From the NCBI RefSeq assembly GCF_900302445.1, contig NZ_ONZF01000012.1, forward strand, positions 1 to 64,000: a DNA stretch of 64,000 nucleotides. The letters run 5' to 3'. The position numbers were made by a program, and so were the translations under genes. The first letter of the stretch is position 1, and every line of letters begins with the position of its first letter. Shown here one piece after another: positions 16,674 through 26,307 of the stretch. The notes under the pieces are model-generated. The model was not told the DNA's origin. It did not search any database and saw only the letters and a program-made list of their open reading frames with translations. The DNA comes from Palleronia abyssalis (GTDB lineage: Bacteria; Pseudomonadota; Alphaproteobacteria; Rhodobacterales; Rhodobacteraceae).

Positions 16674-17472
16674 GGGGACGCGCGCCGGTTTCCCGACGCA
16701 CTGGATCAGCCATGGGGACGGCCCGCGCGACGCGCTGTTCCTGCATTGCTCCCTTGCGTCATCACGGTCCCTGATGCCGCTGATGGACCGGGTGGGCGAT
16801 CACCTGTCCATCACTGCGCCCGATCTTCCGGGCCACGGCGGAAGCGGGGCGTGGGACGGGCAGGGGGACTATGTCGCCCGCGCGACCGACATGGCCGAGG
16901 CGTTCTGCGATGGCCCGCGCGATCTGGTTGGACATTCGCTGGGGGCCGTCGTCGCCCTGTCGCTGATGGTGCGTCGTCCAGACCTGGTTCGCAGTGCCAC
17001 CCTCATCGAGCCGGTCTTCTTCGCCGCCGCCCGCGGTCGCGGTGGGTACGGGACATATATCAGCGATCATGCGCCGATCATGGACGATATCGAGGGCGGC
17101 CATCACGAAGCCGCCACCCGGGCCTTCACGGACATCTGGGGCGCCCCGCGATCGTGGGATGACACGCGCCAGTCCATGCGCCGGGCGATGATCGACCGCA
17201 TCCCCTTGATCGCCGCGACAGCCCCCGCGCTGGAGGGGGATTCGAACGATCTTCTGTCCGACGGTCGGCTCGAGGCGGTGGATGCCCCGGTCCTTTTGGT
17301 CCGGGGGGAGCAAAGCCACCCGGTCATCCCCGACATCCTGTCGGCCCTTGCAGATCGCCTTCCGGATACGGCGATCGAGGTGGTTGCCGGGGCCAATCAC
17401 ATGGCGCCGATCACCCACCCTGACGAGGTCGCGCGACTGATCGACAGGCAGATCCGCCCGCGGAACGATTGA
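16666..17472 (+). CDS. Alpha/beta hydrolase
   Basis: A 268-residue alpha/beta hydrolase starting at a GTG that overlaps the upstream isomerase gene by 8 bases, so the two are probably cotranscribed. The oxyanion region LFLHCSLASSRSLMPL, the nucleophile elbow VGHSLGAVVAL, an acid near APVLLVRGEQSH and the catalytic His in GANHMAPITHPDEV are all present. Substrate cannot be inferred; coupling with the HCCA-like isomerase hints at a small esterase or C-C hydrolase role. Confidence 0.88.
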   Translation: MPEGTRAGFPTHWISHGDGPRDALFLHCSLASSRSLMPLMDRVGDHLSITAPDLPGHGGSGAWDGQGDYVARATDMAEAFCDGPRDLVGHSLGAVVALSLMVRRPDLVRSATLIEPVFFAAARGRGGYGTYISDHAPIMDDIEGGHHEAATRAFTDIWGAPRSWDDTRQSMRRAMIDRIPLIAATAPALEGDSNDLLSDGRLEAVDAPVLLVRGEQSHPVIPDILSALADRLPDTAIEVVAGANHMAPITHPDEVARLIDRQIRPRND

Positions 17473-17476
17473 CCCC

Positions 17477-18514
17477 TCAGTCGGCCAGGATGTCCAGGAA
17501 CCTGTCGGTGTTCGCGTCCGTGGCCGACCAGTCGCAGACAAGCCGGGCGCGGACAGGCTCGTCCGGATCGCCCTCAGGGCTGCCCATCGAATAGAACTGC
17601 GCGCCGGCATCTTGCAGCCGCCGATGCGCGGCGCGCGGGAAGGTCGCGTAGACGATGTTGGCGTGCGACGGGTGCAGCAGCGTCGCCTCGGGGATCGTCT
17701 TCATCCCCGCGACAAGCCGCGATGCGGCCGCATTCGCCGCGCGTGCCATTTCGATCCACAGATCGTCGGTCAGATAGGCCTCCATCTGCGCCGACAGGAA
17801 CCGGTGCTTAGAGAACAGGTGCCCCGCCCGCTTGCGCCGCAGCTCGAACTCCCACGCCAGATCCGGGTCGAAGATCACCGCCGCCTCGACCCCGAGAAGG
17901 CCGTTCTTCGTGCCCCCGAAGCTCAGCGTCGTGACGCCTTGCGTCAGGTCTGCCGCCCGACAACCAAGCGAGACCATCGCATTCGCGAACCGTGCGCCGT
18001 CCAGATGGACTGGCAGGCCGAACTCGGCCGCGACGCCGGTCAATTTGTGCAGTTGAGGCAGGGAATAGACGGTGCCGCGTTCCGACACCGTTGTGATCGA
18101 TACGGGGCCACGTTGCACGCCGTGGACGACACCCTGCGCGGTTCGTGAGATGCGGTCACGCAACGCCTCGGGCGGCATCAGCGCATCGGGCGCGGGCACC
18201 AGCGATAGTTTCGCCCCGTTCGAGAAGAACTCGGGCGCGCCGCACTCGTCTTCCTCGATATGGGCGACCTCCGAACAGAAGATCGCTTGCCATGGCTGGC
18301 ACATGGACGCGAGCAGCAGTGAATTCGTGGCCGTGCCCGTGGCCACCAGATAGATCGCGGCGTCGGGGGCCTCGAACAGGTCGCGCAGACGTTCGCGCAC
18401 GCGCTCCATCGCGGCCTCGGCGCCGTAGGGCATGGCATAGCCCTCGTTCGCGCGGACGAGCGCCTCCATCACCTTGGGATGGGCGGGCCCGGAATTGTCG
18501 GAAGCGAAATGCAT
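17477..18514 (-). CDS. ltaE: Low-specificity L-threonine aldolase
   Basis: A PLP-dependent fold-type I enzyme that cleaves threonine and related beta-hydroxy amino acids to glycine and an aldehyde. The 345-residue protein begins [19 protein letters not shown] (typical FxSDN start) and has VATGTATNSLLLASM for phosphate binding, VHLDGARFANAMVS (PLP-ring Asp) and the Schiff-base Lys in SFGGTKNGLLG. Start at ATG 18514 overlaps the stop of the upstream YcgN-family gene (ATGA), so it is the third gene of a ribF-ycgN-ltaE operon. Confidence 0.94.
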   Translation of the reverse strand: MHFASDNSGPAHPKVMEALVRANEGYAMPYGAEAAMERVRERLRDLFEAPDAAIYLVATGTATNSLLLASMCQPWQAIFCSEVAHIEEDECGAPEFFSNGAKLSLVPAPDALMPPEALRDRISRTAQGVVHGVQRGPVSITTVSERGTVYSLPQLHKLTGVAAEFGLPVHLDGARFANAMVSLGCRAADLTQGVTTLSFGGTKNGLLGVEAAVIFDPDLAWEFELRRKRAGHLFSKHRFLSAQMEAYLTDDLWIEMARAANAAASRLVAGMKTIPEATLLHPSHANIVYATFPRAAHRRLQDAGAQFYSMGSPEGDPDEPVRARLVCDWSATDANTDRFLDILAD

Positions 18515-18987
18515 CAGGTGGGTTCCTCGATGATGTGATCCTCCCAATCCTCTTCGTCGACTTCGAACTCGGGCACCGTCAGGTCGCGGGCCGAGACTCC
18601 GGCTTCGTGAACCGTCTCCGGGTCGCCGGTCAGAAGCGGGTGCCAAGGATACAGGGGGCGCCCTTCATACAGCAGCCGGTAGGCGCAGGTCTGGGGCAGC
18701 CAGTACGCCGTCTCACGCAGCTTTTCGGGCGTCAGGACGACGCACTCGGGGACGAACTGCTTGCGGATCTCGTATTGCGCACAGCGGCAACTGCCGTCGT
18801 CGAACAGGCGACAGGCCACGCGGGTCAGCGCGATCTCGCCCGTATCCTCGTCTTCCAGCTTGTTGAGGCAGCACTTGCCGCACCCGTCGCACAGCGCTTC
18901 CCACTCGGCCGAGGATAGGTCCTCGAGCGCAAATCGCTCCCAGAAGCGGGGACGACCGACTTGGCGGCGGATGGGGTCATCGCTCAT
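18514..18987 (-). CDS. YcgN/UPF0260 family cysteine-cluster protein
   Basis: A 157-residue protein of the UPF0260 (YcgN) family. It carries the diagnostic cysteine cluster [16 protein letters not shown], followed by [24 protein letters not shown] and PQTCAYR, suggesting metal or Fe-S binding. The molecular role in the family is not established. It overlaps ribF upstream (ATGA) and ltaE downstream, so it is cotranscribed with both. Confidence 0.92.
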   Translation of the reverse strand: MSDDPIRRQVGRPRFWERFALEDLSSAEWEALCDGCGKCCLNKLEDEDTGEIALTRVACRLFDDGSCRCAQYEIRKQFVPECVVLTPEKLRETAYWLPQTCAYRLLYEGRPLYPWHPLLTGDPETVHEAGVSARDLTVPEFEVDEEDWEDHIIEEPT

Positions 18988-19916
18988 GCCAAGATCTCGC
19001 GGGCGCGTGCGCTGTCGCGGTCCATTTGGGCAATCAGGGCGTCGAGGCTGTCGAACGTCTCCTCCCCGCGCAGGAACTCGACCAGTCCCACGGACAGGTC
19101 CGCCCCGTAAAGATCGCCGGAGAAGTCGAATATGAACGTCTCGAGGTTGGGCGTGTTCACCCCGAACATCGGCCGCACCCCCAGCGAGGCGACGCCGGGA
19201 TGGGTGCCGGCATGGGGCCCGCTGAGGATATCCACAGTCACGGCATAGACCCCGAAGCGGGGCAGATGTAGCCCGTCCATGGACATGTTGGCGGTGGGAT
19301 AGCCCAGCTCGCGCCCGCGCCGCTCCCCCCCGATCACGGGGCCGTCGATGCGGTGCAGGTGCCCCAACATTTCGGCGGCCTGACGCGGGTCGCCCTTGCT
19401 GAGCGCCTCTCGAATGCGGGTCGAACTGATCTGCCCGTCATCGCCGGCAATCAGGTCGGCAATCGTCACGCCGAACCCGAAGCGATCGCCGAAGTCGCGC
19501 ATGGCGTCGGCGTCGCCAGCGCGTTTCGCGCCGAAGTGGAAATCGCGCCCGATGACGACATGCGACAAACCAAGGCCATCAACCAGAACATCCTGCGCGA
19601 ACGCCTCGGGCGAGAGGCGGGACAACGCGGTGTCGAAGGGAAGCTCGTACAAGCGTTCGACCCCAAGACGGTCCAGCCGGTGGGCCTTTGCCTCGGCATT
19701 CATCAGGCGGAACGGCGGGGCGTCAGGAGCGAAGACCTCGCGCGGATGCGGCTCGAACGTGAGAACGCCCAAGGGCGAGCCGCCTTTGGTTGCAGCCCCG
19801 CGGGCAAGGTCCAGTACCGCCTGGTGGCCCAGATGAACGCCGTCGAAATTGCCGATCGCGGCGGAGGCGCCACGGGCATTGTCGTCCAGTCCCTGATAGC
19901 TGCGGAGGATGCGCAT
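18984..19916 (-). CDS. ribF: Bifunctional riboflavin kinase/FAD synthetase
   Basis: Converts riboflavin to FMN and FMN to FAD. The 310-residue protein has the N-terminal nucleotidyltransferase domain ([53 protein letters not shown]) and the C-terminal kinase domain ([37 protein letters not shown]). I chose ATG 19916 (MRILRSYQG); an ATG at 19952 adds a doubtful leader. First gene of the ribF-ycgN-ltaE operon. Confidence 0.95.
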   Translation of the reverse strand: MRILRSYQGLDDNARGASAAIGNFDGVHLGHQAVLDLARGAATKGGSPLGVLTFEPHPREVFAPDAPPFRLMNAEAKAHRLDRLGVERLYELPFDTALSRLSPEAFAQDVLVDGLGLSHVVIGRDFHFGAKRAGDADAMRDFGDRFGFGVTIADLIAGDDGQISSTRIREALSKGDPRQAAEMLGHLHRIDGPVIGGERRGRELGYPTANMSMDGLHLPRFGVYAVTVDILSGPHAGTHPGVASLGVRPMFGVNTPNLETFIFDFSGDLYGADLSVGLVEFLRGEETFDSLDALIAQMDRDSARAREILA

Positions 19917-19955
19917 GCGGCGCGACGTAGCCCCGCGCCGGCCTGCGTGCAAGCC

Positions 19956-20399
19956 TTAGCCGGCGCGCGATGGCGCGAGGACCAGCGCCTCGCCATGCAG
20001 GACCCGCGTGTCGCCGACCACGCAGCGCGTATCCAGGGTCACGCGGCGCTTGCGCATGTCGATTGCAAGCACCTCGACCTCGGCGCGAACCGTATCGCCG
20101 GGGCGCACGGGGGCTAGGAACGCCATGCTCTGTCGCAGGTAGACGGTTCCATGACCGGGCAGCTGTTCGCCGATCACGGCCGAGATCAGGGCCGCGGTCA
20201 ACATGCCGTGGGCGATCCGGCCCTTGAACATGGTCGCTTCGGCATAGGCGTCGTTCAGGTGGACCGGATTACGATCCTCGGAGACCTCGGCAAACAGTTC
20301 AATGTCGCGGTCGGTGATGGTCTTGTCGAGGTGCCGGGTCAGTCCGACCGTCATGTCTTCGATGAAGATCGGACCGGTGTTCCGAGTGGTGTCGAGCAT
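19956..20399 (-). CDS. MaoC-family (R)-specific enoyl-CoA hydratase
   Basis: A 147-residue hot-dog-fold hydratase resembling PhaJ, which hydrates trans-2-enoyl-CoA to (R)-3-hydroxyacyl-CoA. The hydratase-2 motif is clear: EDRNPVHLNDAYAEATMFKG with the catalytic Asp/His pair, then RIAHGMLTAALISAVIG. Start ATG 20399. It is 40 bp upstream of ribF on the same strand and may share its transcript. A link to polyhydroxyalkanoate or fatty acid metabolism is likely but not shown by neighbours. Confidence 0.9.
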   Translation of the reverse strand: MLDTTRNTGPIFIEDMTVGLTRHLDKTITDRDIELFAEVSEDRNPVHLNDAYAEATMFKGRIAHGMLTAALISAVIGEQLPGHGTVYLRQSMAFLAPVRPGDTVRAEVEVLAIDMRKRRVTLDTRCVVGDTRVLHGEALVLAPSRAG

Positions 20400-20502
20400 G
20401 ATGCCCTCCGTAGAAATATTCTTGCGCGTAATTTCAGTAGCAAATTCGGTCTTGATGCGCAATCTTATTACTTCGCAGCCGCAGAAAAGTTCCCGTAGAA
20501 TA

Positions 20503-21381
20503 TTAGCGGAGCCTTCCGATCGAATAGGTCGGGTCGAAGCCTTCGCGCGCAATGAAGGCGTCGAGAAGGCCGGGATCCGGCTGATCCGTGGTTTTCGTAT
20601 CCTGTGCGGCAAGACCGCCGGTGACGAACAGCGCGTCGATCCCTTCGCCCACGGCGCCCTTGATATCCGTGAGAATCCCGTCGCCGATCGCCAGGATACG
20701 GTCGTCGGAGATGTTCTGGCCCCCGGCCTCGGCCAGGCGACGGCGGGCCATGTCGTAGACGGGGGGATGCGGTTTGCCGAAGGCAAGAACGCTGCCGCCC
20801 ATTTCCGCGTAAAGCTGGGCGACCGCGCCGCCGCACCATTCGCGGGTTTCGCCGCGGTCCACCACGATGTCGGGATTCGCGTTCAGAAGGGTCAGACCGC
20901 GGGTCTTCGCCTCGAGCAGTTGGGGCCGCAGCACGTCGGGGGGCGAATGCGGATCGAACGGTCCGGTGCAGACGATCCCGGTCGCGTGCTCCAGGGACTC
21001 GGTGCGGGAGATGGGCGTCGGGTTTTCGACGATGGCCAACGGCTCGAAGAAGCTGTGATCGCGGCGCTCCCCGATGTGATAGACCGTGTCGCCGACCGCC
21101 CCCGAGAACAGCGCCACGCGCGCGGCGTCACCCGAGGTCGCGATCGTGTCCCAGGCGTCTTCGGGAATGCCGAACTTCGCGATCTGTTCGGCGACTTCCG
21201 CGCGGGGGCGGGGGGCGTTGGTCAGCAGGACGACCATACCGCCTCGGGCCCTGAAGGCCTGAAGCGCTTCGACCGCTGCTGGCAGGGCGGTGACCCCGTC
21301 GTGGACGCAACCCCAGAGATCGCAGAAAAGTGCCTCATAGCGGTCCGAGATTTCGGAAAACTGTCGGATGATCTGGGTCAT
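20503..21381 (-). CDS. HAD-superfamily class IIA hydrolase (TIGR01459-like)
   Basis: A 292-residue NagD-like phosphatase of the HAD IIA class. Motif I is ALFCDLWGCVHDG with Trp-Gly in place of the usual D-G-T (typical of this subfamily); motif II is VVLLTNAPRPRAE; motif III Lys lies in LAFGKPHPPVYDMA; motif IV is ILAIGDGILTDIKGA. The physiological substrate is not known. It is divergent from the exoD-like gene and separated from the MaoC gene by about 100 bp. Confidence 0.9.
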   Translation of the reverse strand: MTQIIRQFSEISDRYEALFCDLWGCVHDGVTALPAAVEALQAFRARGGMVVLLTNAPRPRAEVAEQIAKFGIPEDAWDTIATSGDAARVALFSGAVGDTVYHIGERRDHSFFEPLAIVENPTPISRTESLEHATGIVCTGPFDPHSPPDVLRPQLLEAKTRGLTLLNANPDIVVDRGETREWCGGAVAQLYAEMGGSVLAFGKPHPPVYDMARRRLAEAGGQNISDDRILAIGDGILTDIKGAVGEGIDALFVTGGLAAQDTKTTDQPDPGLLDAFIAREGFDPTYSIGRLR

Positions 21382-21495
21382 GGAGTCTCCTTTGCACCTG
21401 CGTCCGTGCGATCCTTGACAGCTTCAGTACGGAACGGCCAGTCACCATGGGGAACGCCTTTGCCGGCAAGCCGTTCACAGGCAGGAGGTTGCGGC

Positions 21496-22101
21496 ATGAA
21501 GCAGGAAGAAGGCGCGATGAACGACGTCGTGGTCGAGCTTGGACGGGCGACGGATCGCACGGATGGCGACCACGTCTCGGTGGGCAACCTCATCGATTCT
21601 CTCGATGAACGTGGATACGGCGCAATCCTGGGCGTGCTTCCCCTGCTGGAACTGTCGCCGGCCGGTGCCATTCCCGGCTTCCCGACGATCCTCGCGCTGA
21701 CGTTGGCGATCACGACAGTTCGCCTTCTTGTCGGGTACGAGCACTTGTGGGCGCCGGCTTGGCTGCGGCGCCGCAGCTTGAGCGAGGATCGCGTCCGGCG
21801 CTCGCTTCAATGGTTGAAGCCCGTCGCACTTCGCATCGATGCCAAGCTTCACGAACGCCTGTCGGTCCTGACCGGACGGCAGGCGCAACAAGCCGCCTGT
21901 ATCGTGATCCTCTGCCTTTTGGCGATGGTGCCGTTTCTGGAAGTGATTCCCTTCGCAACCTCCGCCCCGATGATTGCCATCGCATTCTTCGGCTTGGCGA
22001 TCCTGTTCAAGGACGGGGCCGTGATGTTGCTGGCCTTCATCAGTGCAGGGGTCGCGGCCGGCGTCGCGCTTTGGTTGGCTCTGGATTTCGGCCTGATCTG
22101 A
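21496..22101 (+). CDS. ExoD-family membrane protein
   Basis: A 201-residue protein of the ExoD family (named for a Rhizobium gene affecting exopolysaccharide and alkali tolerance). It has the block LDERGYGAILGVLPLLELSP, then PGFPTILALTLAITTVRLL, WAPAWLRRRSLS and several C-terminal membrane helices. The ATG at 21496 is preceded by AGGAGG at ideal spacing; the longer upstream frame is antisense to the HAD gene and rejected. Molecular function in the family is unknown. Confidence 0.88.
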   Translation: MKQEEGAMNDVVVELGRATDRTDGDHVSVGNLIDSLDERGYGAILGVLPLLELSPAGAIPGFPTILALTLAITTVRLLVGYEHLWAPAWLRRRSLSEDRVRRSLQWLKPVALRIDAKLHERLSVLTGRQAQQAACIVILCLLAMVPFLEVIPFATSAPMIAIAFFGLAILFKDGAVMLLAFISAGVAAGVALWLALDFGLI

Positions 22102-22155
22102 CAGGGCCGCCCTGGGGTATCGCAAATCCGGGAAAATGCGGATCAGCGACGCCTA

Positions 22156-22785
22156 TCAAGTCGATCTGCCGGCGGCCGCCGCTGCGATCCCCATGCAGAC
22201 CAACGCCGCCCCACCCACGCTCCCGAGCAACGGAAGCACATATGCCTTCGCAATTCGCCGGCGCATACTTCCGCCAAGCAGAGCATAGACCACCGCGTTG
22301 AGGCCGGCGAGGCCAACGAATGTGGTCGTCAATATAGAAAACGGGGGGGGCAGGGGGGCCGCTGGCGTGACGAATTGTGGGACGAACGCGATGAAGAAGA
22401 CAATGGATTTCGGATTCAGGGCGGTGACGGCGACAGAGCGGCCGAATACCTTCATCGTGCTCGCGCGAGCCGGTTCCTCAAGGTTGCCAATCTGTGTTCC
22501 GGGCGCGCTTCGAAAGAGCTTTACGCCTAGATAGACGAGATAGAGTCCCCCGTTCCATTTCAGAACGGTGAACAAGGTTGCCGAGGCGAGAACGAGCGCT
22601 CCTCCTCCGGCAAGCGACGCGGTCATCGCAACAAGGTCGCCCGAGAGCACCCCGACCACAGTCTCAAGTGCAACCCGCTTTCCCTAGCTTACAGCATAGC
22701 ACAGAACCAGCAGGGCCGTCGGACCCGGAATAATTAGCAACGCTATCAAGGCGGCGACAAACGCAAGCCAGACGTCAAAGTGTAT
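22156..22785 (-). pseudogene. LysE-family amino acid exporter, broken
   Basis: The frame reads HFDVWLAFVAALIALLIIPG, PTALLVLCYAVS, then a TAG stop at about 22685, then GKRVALETVVGVLSGD and the rest of a normal LysE/RhtB exporter to 22156. Relatives have Gln (CAG) where TAG stands. The codon where ATG is expected, just before HFDVW, is ATA. Two independent lesions therefore suggest a pseudogene. The region also has lower GC than its neighbours. The downstream part still has an ATG at 22659 that could express a protein lacking the first helix, which is unlikely to work. Confidence 0.75.
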
Positions 22786-22862
22786 GGGCCTTTCCCTGCC
22801 GTTCAGGCTTGCCAGCCACGAGAGACGCACTTCGTAAAGGAGAAACTGCGGTAACTTTGGCG

Positions 22863-22898
22863 AAAAGCCCCCGAGCGGTCTCGCTCAGGGGCTTTTTC
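22863..22898 (-). terminator. Terminator of hsp20-DUF1150 operon
   Basis: AAAAGCCCC-C-GAGCG / GTCT / CGCTC-A-GGGGCTTTTT is a long hairpin with T/A runs on both sides. It lies 50 bp past the DUF1150 stop on the minus strand and could also act on the other strand. Confidence 0.85.
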
Positions 22899-22949
22899 GT
22901 GATCCTTTGCCTCAAGTCCCGCGGTCGAACGGGCATTGCTGCGCCGGGA

Positions 22950-23177
22950 TCAGTGCACCGAAACCGGCGCCATGTCATTCTGGCGGGCCACGACGAACGC
23001 GAGCTTACGGTCGCGCACGAGGGCAAGTCGTTCGCCTTCGCCATTGTGCACCGCGTAGAGTTCGGTCAGCCCTTCGGCTTGCTCCCGGATCTCGTCGGGC
23101 AGGTCTTCCAGGGCGACGGGACGCACGTAGACGATATTGTCGGCCGTGTTGAAGTCATGTTCATAGGTCTGGTTCAT
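22950..23177 (-). CDS. DUF1150 family protein
   Basis: A 75-residue protein matching the alphaproteobacterial DUF1150 family: IVYVRPVALEDLPDE, LYAVHNGEGERLALV and FVVARQNDMAPVSVH. The family is commonly found next to a small heat-shock protein, as here, where the start overlaps the hsp20 stop. Its function is unknown; a role in heat-shock or RNA metabolism would be guesswork. Confidence 0.9.
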   Translation of the reverse strand: MNQTYEHDFNTADNIVYVRPVALEDLPDEIREQAEGLTELYAVHNGEGERLALVRDRKLAFVVARQNDMAPVSVH

Positions 23178-23599
23178 TCCTCAGCCCCCTTGTTCGAAAT
23201 CCGGATCGTACGAACGACGCTTTCAGGCAGCGCCTTTGTCAGGTCGATATGGAGAAGGCCGTTCTCCATAAGGGCACCCTTCACCTCAACGCCGTCGGCC
23301 AGCACGAAGGTCCTTTGGAACTGCCGTGCCGCAATGCCGCGGTGCAGGAAGATGCGGGCCTCGTCCGTTTCGGCGGTACGTCCGCGCACCACGAGTTGCC
23401 GGTCCTCGACCGTTATCGCCAGATCGTCCTCGGCAAAGCCGGCGACAGCAAGCGTGATGCGATAAGCCCCCTCGCCGATCTGTTCGATGTTGTAGGGCGG
23501 ATACCCACCGGAGTCGGATTTCGCGGTGCGTTCGACCAGGCGTTCAAGCTCGTCGAAGCCTAGAAGGAAGGGGTGGGCCCCCAACGCAAGTTTCGTCAT
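23174..23599 (-). CDS. Small heat-shock protein, Hsp20 family
   Basis: A 141-residue alpha-crystallin-type chaperone similar to IbpA/HspA that holds unfolding proteins. It has YPPYNIEQIGEGAYRITLAV at the start of the alpha-crystallin domain, VRGRTAETDEARIFLHRGIA in the middle, ARQFQRTFVLADGVEV and the closing NGLLHIDL. The start is ATG 23599 with AAGGA upstream. It is cotranscribed with DUF1150. Confidence 0.93.
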   Translation of the reverse strand: MTKLALGAHPFLLGFDELERLVERTAKSDSGGYPPYNIEQIGEGAYRITLAVAGFAEDDLAITVEDRQLVVRGRTAETDEARIFLHRGIAARQFQRTFVLADGVEVKGALMENGLLHIDLTKALPESVVRTIRISNKGAEE

Positions 23600-23740
23600 C
23601 GACACGTCCTTGTTAAGCGACAGTCTGTTCAGCGGCCCCATTCTGGGCACCGCCCGTGTCAGAAATATGGGGAGAAACGTGATAACCTACAAGATGCACG
23701 GGGCTTGCGGTGCCACGGTGGCGGTGTAAACCTGCGCAGC

Positions 23741-23971
23741 ATGGATGGTAGCAAGACCGGCACACACCAGATGGACGATATCGAGCTGTTGCGCGTACAG
23801 CTCGATATCCTCAAGCGTGAGCATCGCGACCTGGACGAGGCCGTTCAGGCCCTGCACGATTCGGGGCGCGGCGATCTTCTGACCCTCCAACGGCTGAAGC
23901 GCAAAAAGTTGCAGCTGAAGGACCGCATCGCCGATATCGAGGATCGGCTGCTTCCAGACATCATCGCCTGA
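23741..23971 (+). CDS. DUF465 (YdcH-like) small coiled-coil protein
   Basis: A 76-residue (or 66-residue from ATG 23771) DUF465 protein. The helical block LLRVQLDILKREHRDLDEA and LLTLQRLKRKKLQLKDRI, ending DRLLPDIIA, is the family signature; it predicts a helical hairpin. Neither start has a strong ribosome site; I list the longer. It precedes purE on the same strand. No function is established for the family. Confidence 0.82.
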   Translation: MDGSKTGTHQMDDIELLRVQLDILKREHRDLDEAVQALHDSGRGDLLTLQRLKRKKLQLKDRIADIEDRLLPDIIA

Positions 23972-24031
23972 GTTGTGCCCGCCCCGCCGCGCTTCTATGG
24001 TCCGGCGCGAAACTTGGCGGAAAGGATCGGC

Positions 24032-24505
24032 ATGGCGGATGTGGGGATCATCATGGGTAGCCAATCTGACTGGCCCACGATGCGCGAGGCCGCGAATATC
24101 CTGGACGAATTGTCCGTCTCCTACGAGGCGAAGATCGTGTCGGCCCACCGGACGCCCGACCGTCTGTGGACTTACGGCAAGGAAGCCGCGGGACGGGTGA
24201 AGGTCATCATCGCCGGCGCGGGCGGCGCCGCGCATCTGCCGGGCATGGTCGCCTCGAAGACACGGGTGCCGGTGATCGGCGTGCCGGTCCAGACAAAGGC
24301 CCTTTCCGGGTTAGATTCGCTTTATTCCATCGTGCAGATGCCCCGCGGCTTTCCGGTGGCGACCATGGCCATCGGCGGTGCGGCCAATGCCGGCCTGATG
24401 GCCGCACAGATCCTTGCGGTGTCGGACGAAGACCTGGCCCGACGGGTCGAAGACTGGCGCGCGGCACTGTCGGCGTCGATCCCGGAGGAACCTTCGGATG
24501 ACTGA
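24032..24505 (+). CDS. purE: N5-carboxyaminoimidazole ribonucleotide mutase
   Basis: Class I PurE converts N5-CAIR to CAIR in purine synthesis. The 157-residue protein starts [17 protein letters not shown], with the phosphate/CO2-binding GSQSDW, the SAHRTPDRL motif with the active-site His, [15 protein letters not shown] and [17 protein letters not shown] 24032 follows GGAAAGGATC; the longer frame from 23975 is rejected. It overlaps purK by 8 bases. Confidence 0.96.
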   Translation: MADVGIIMGSQSDWPTMREAANILDELSVSYEAKIVSAHRTPDRLWTYGKEAAGRVKVIIAGAGGAAHLPGMVASKTRVPVIGVPVQTKALSGLDSLYSIVQMPRGFPVATMAIGGAANAGLMAAQILAVSDEDLARRVEDWRAALSASIPEEPSDD

Positions 24506-25565
24506 CCCCTTGAAGCCCGGATCGACGATCGGCATCCTTGGTGGCGGACAGCTTGGGCGGATGCTGTCCGTGGCCGCGTCCCGCCTTGGCTTCAAGACCT
24601 GTGTGTTCGAACCCGGGGGTGATTGCCCCGCCTCCCATGTGGCGAACTTCCATCTTCAGGCGGGCTTCGACGACGAGGCCGCGCTGATCGCTTTCGCCGA
24701 AAGCGTGGACGCCATCACGTTCGAGTTCGAGAACATTCCGACCGCCGCGCTCGACGTCCTCGAGGCGCATCGCCCCATCCGCCCCGGCCGCGACGCCCTT
24801 CGCATCAGCCAGGACCGCCTGACAGAGAAGGAATGGCTGGAAGGGCTGGGCCTCAAGGTCGCGCCCTTCGCCCCCGTCGATGACATGCAGGGCCTGACAT
24901 CGGCCCTGGACCGGATCGGGTCGCCCGCCATCCTGAAGACCCGCCGGTTTGGCTATGACGGGAAGGGACAGGCACGGATCGCGGCCGATACGGACGCGGA
25001 GGCCGCGCTGGAGGCGATGAACGGCGCGCCTGCGATCCTTGAAGGGATGGTCGATTTCAGCAAGGAAATCAGCGTCATCGGGACGCGTGGGTTGGACGGA
25101 CGGGTGGCCTGCTTCGATCCCGGCGAGAACCAGCACGAGGGGGGCATCCTGCGTCGCACCACGGTGCCGGCCTCGGTATCCCACGGCGTGGCGACGGATG
25201 CCGTGCTGATCGCCTCCCGCATCCTGACCGCGCTGGACTACGTCGGCGTCCTAGGGGTCGAGCTTTTCGTGACGCCGGGCGGCCTTCTGGTGAACGAGAT
25301 CGCGCCGCGGGTTCACAATTCGGGGCACTGGACGCAGAACGGGTGCATGGTCGACCAGTTCGAGCAGCACATCCGCGCCGTCGCGGGCTGGCCACTGGGC
25401 GACGGATCGCGCCATTCGGATGTGGTGATGGAGAACCTGATAGGCGACGACATGGACCGCCTGCCTGCCATCTCGGCCGAGGGGCGCGCGGCGCTGCACC
25501 TTTACGGCAAGGGCGAGGCGCGCCCGGGCCGCAAGATGGGTCACGTAAACCGGATCAGCGGCTGA
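24498..25565 (+). CDS. purK: N5-carboxyaminoimidazole ribonucleotide synthase
   Basis: PurK carboxylates AIR to N5-CAIR using ATP and bicarbonate, the step before PurE. The 355-residue ATP-grasp protein begins with [20 protein letters not shown], and shows [40 protein letters not shown] and [20 protein letters not shown]. It is translationally coupled to purE and overlaps the convergent lipase gene by 11 bp at its 3' end. Confidence 0.96.
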   Translation: MTDPLKPGSTIGILGGGQLGRMLSVAASRLGFKTCVFEPGGDCPASHVANFHLQAGFDDEAALIAFAESVDAITFEFENIPTAALDVLEAHRPIRPGRDALRISQDRLTEKEWLEGLGLKVAPFAPVDDMQGLTSALDRIGSPAILKTRRFGYDGKGQARIAADTDAEAALEAMNGAPAILEGMVDFSKEISVIGTRGLDGRVACFDPGENQHEGGILRRTTVPASVSHGVATDAVLIASRILTALDYVGVLGVELFVTPGGLLVNEIAPRVHNSGHWTQNGCMVDQFEQHIRAVAGWPLGDGSRHSDVVMENLIGDDMDRLPAISAEGRAALHLYGKGEARPGRKMGHVNRISG

Positions 25566-26244
25566 ACCGACCATCGCGCAGGAAGGCGATCACCTGATCG
25601 ATGACCATGGGGCGCAGCATCATGAAGGTGTGCGACGCTGGCAGGACGATGAAATCGGTCATGCCTTCGATCCGGGCGCTGTCGACCGCGACCTTGCCGT
25701 CGTCGGGCCCATCGATGATCGCCGAATAGACCGGGTTCAGCGACCGATTGCCCGCAATCACCCCAAGCTCGAACTGCGGCTGGCCCAAGGCGTTCGGCAC
25801 GCTTTCGGGGCCGGTTCCCAATTGCAGACCGGCGGGGCCATTCAGCCACTCGAACGGGGTCAGGTCCCCGAATGCATCGACCAGTTCGGTGCCATGGTTC
25901 GGTGGGGCCATCATGACGACCCGGCCCATGTCGGCGGGGCGATTCTCGGCCAGCCAGACCCGGACCAGGATCCCGCCCATGGAATGCGTGACGAAATGAA
26001 CCTTTCGGTCGCCGCAGGCCTCGACGGCCGGCGGAACGGCACGTTCGACCAGTTCGGCGATGGGGGCCGAGGTGCTGTCGTACCCAGCATTGGCGGTCGC
26101 ATATCCCGCGTCCTGCAACGCTTCGGAAAGAGGCTCCATCGAGAAGGAGGAACGGGCAAGACCGTGCAGAAGCACGACGCACTCGGTCGCCGCGGCGGCC
26201 GGTATCGGCAGGCTCAACAAGATCAGCAGGGCAATGGATTTCAT
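25555..26244 (-). CDS. Secreted lipase-like alpha/beta hydrolase
   Basis: A 229-residue protein with a signal peptide ([18 protein letters not shown]) and a lipase fold: [14 protein letters not shown] for the oxyanion loop, the nucleophile elbow [27 protein letters not shown], and a C-terminal His in ASHTFMML. It resembles triacylglycerol-lipase/PGAP1-type serine hydrolases and should act in the periplasm or outside the cell. Substrate unknown. Convergent to purK with an 11-bp overlap. Confidence 0.88.
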   Translation of the reverse strand: MKSIALLILLSLPIPAAAATECVVLLHGLARSSFSMEPLSEALQDAGYATANAGYDSTSAPIAELVERAVPPAVEACGDRKVHFVTHSMGGILVRVWLAENRPADMGRVVMMAPPNHGTELVDAFGDLTPFEWLNGPAGLQLGTGPESVPNALGQPQFELGVIAGNRSLNPVYSAIIDGPDDGKVAVDSARIEGMTDFIVLPASHTFMMLRPMVIDQVIAFLRDGRFSR

Positions 26245-26307
26245 GGCGGGCTATCTAGCCCAAGGGTCGCCGGGGGGCGAGGGCCGTCCCATCACGGTTT
26301 CCGGCGG

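Noticed and set aside
25555-25565. 11-bp overlap of convergent purK and lipase ends as a regulatory antisense
   Set aside because: Short convergent overlaps are common in compact genomes and nothing else marks this one.
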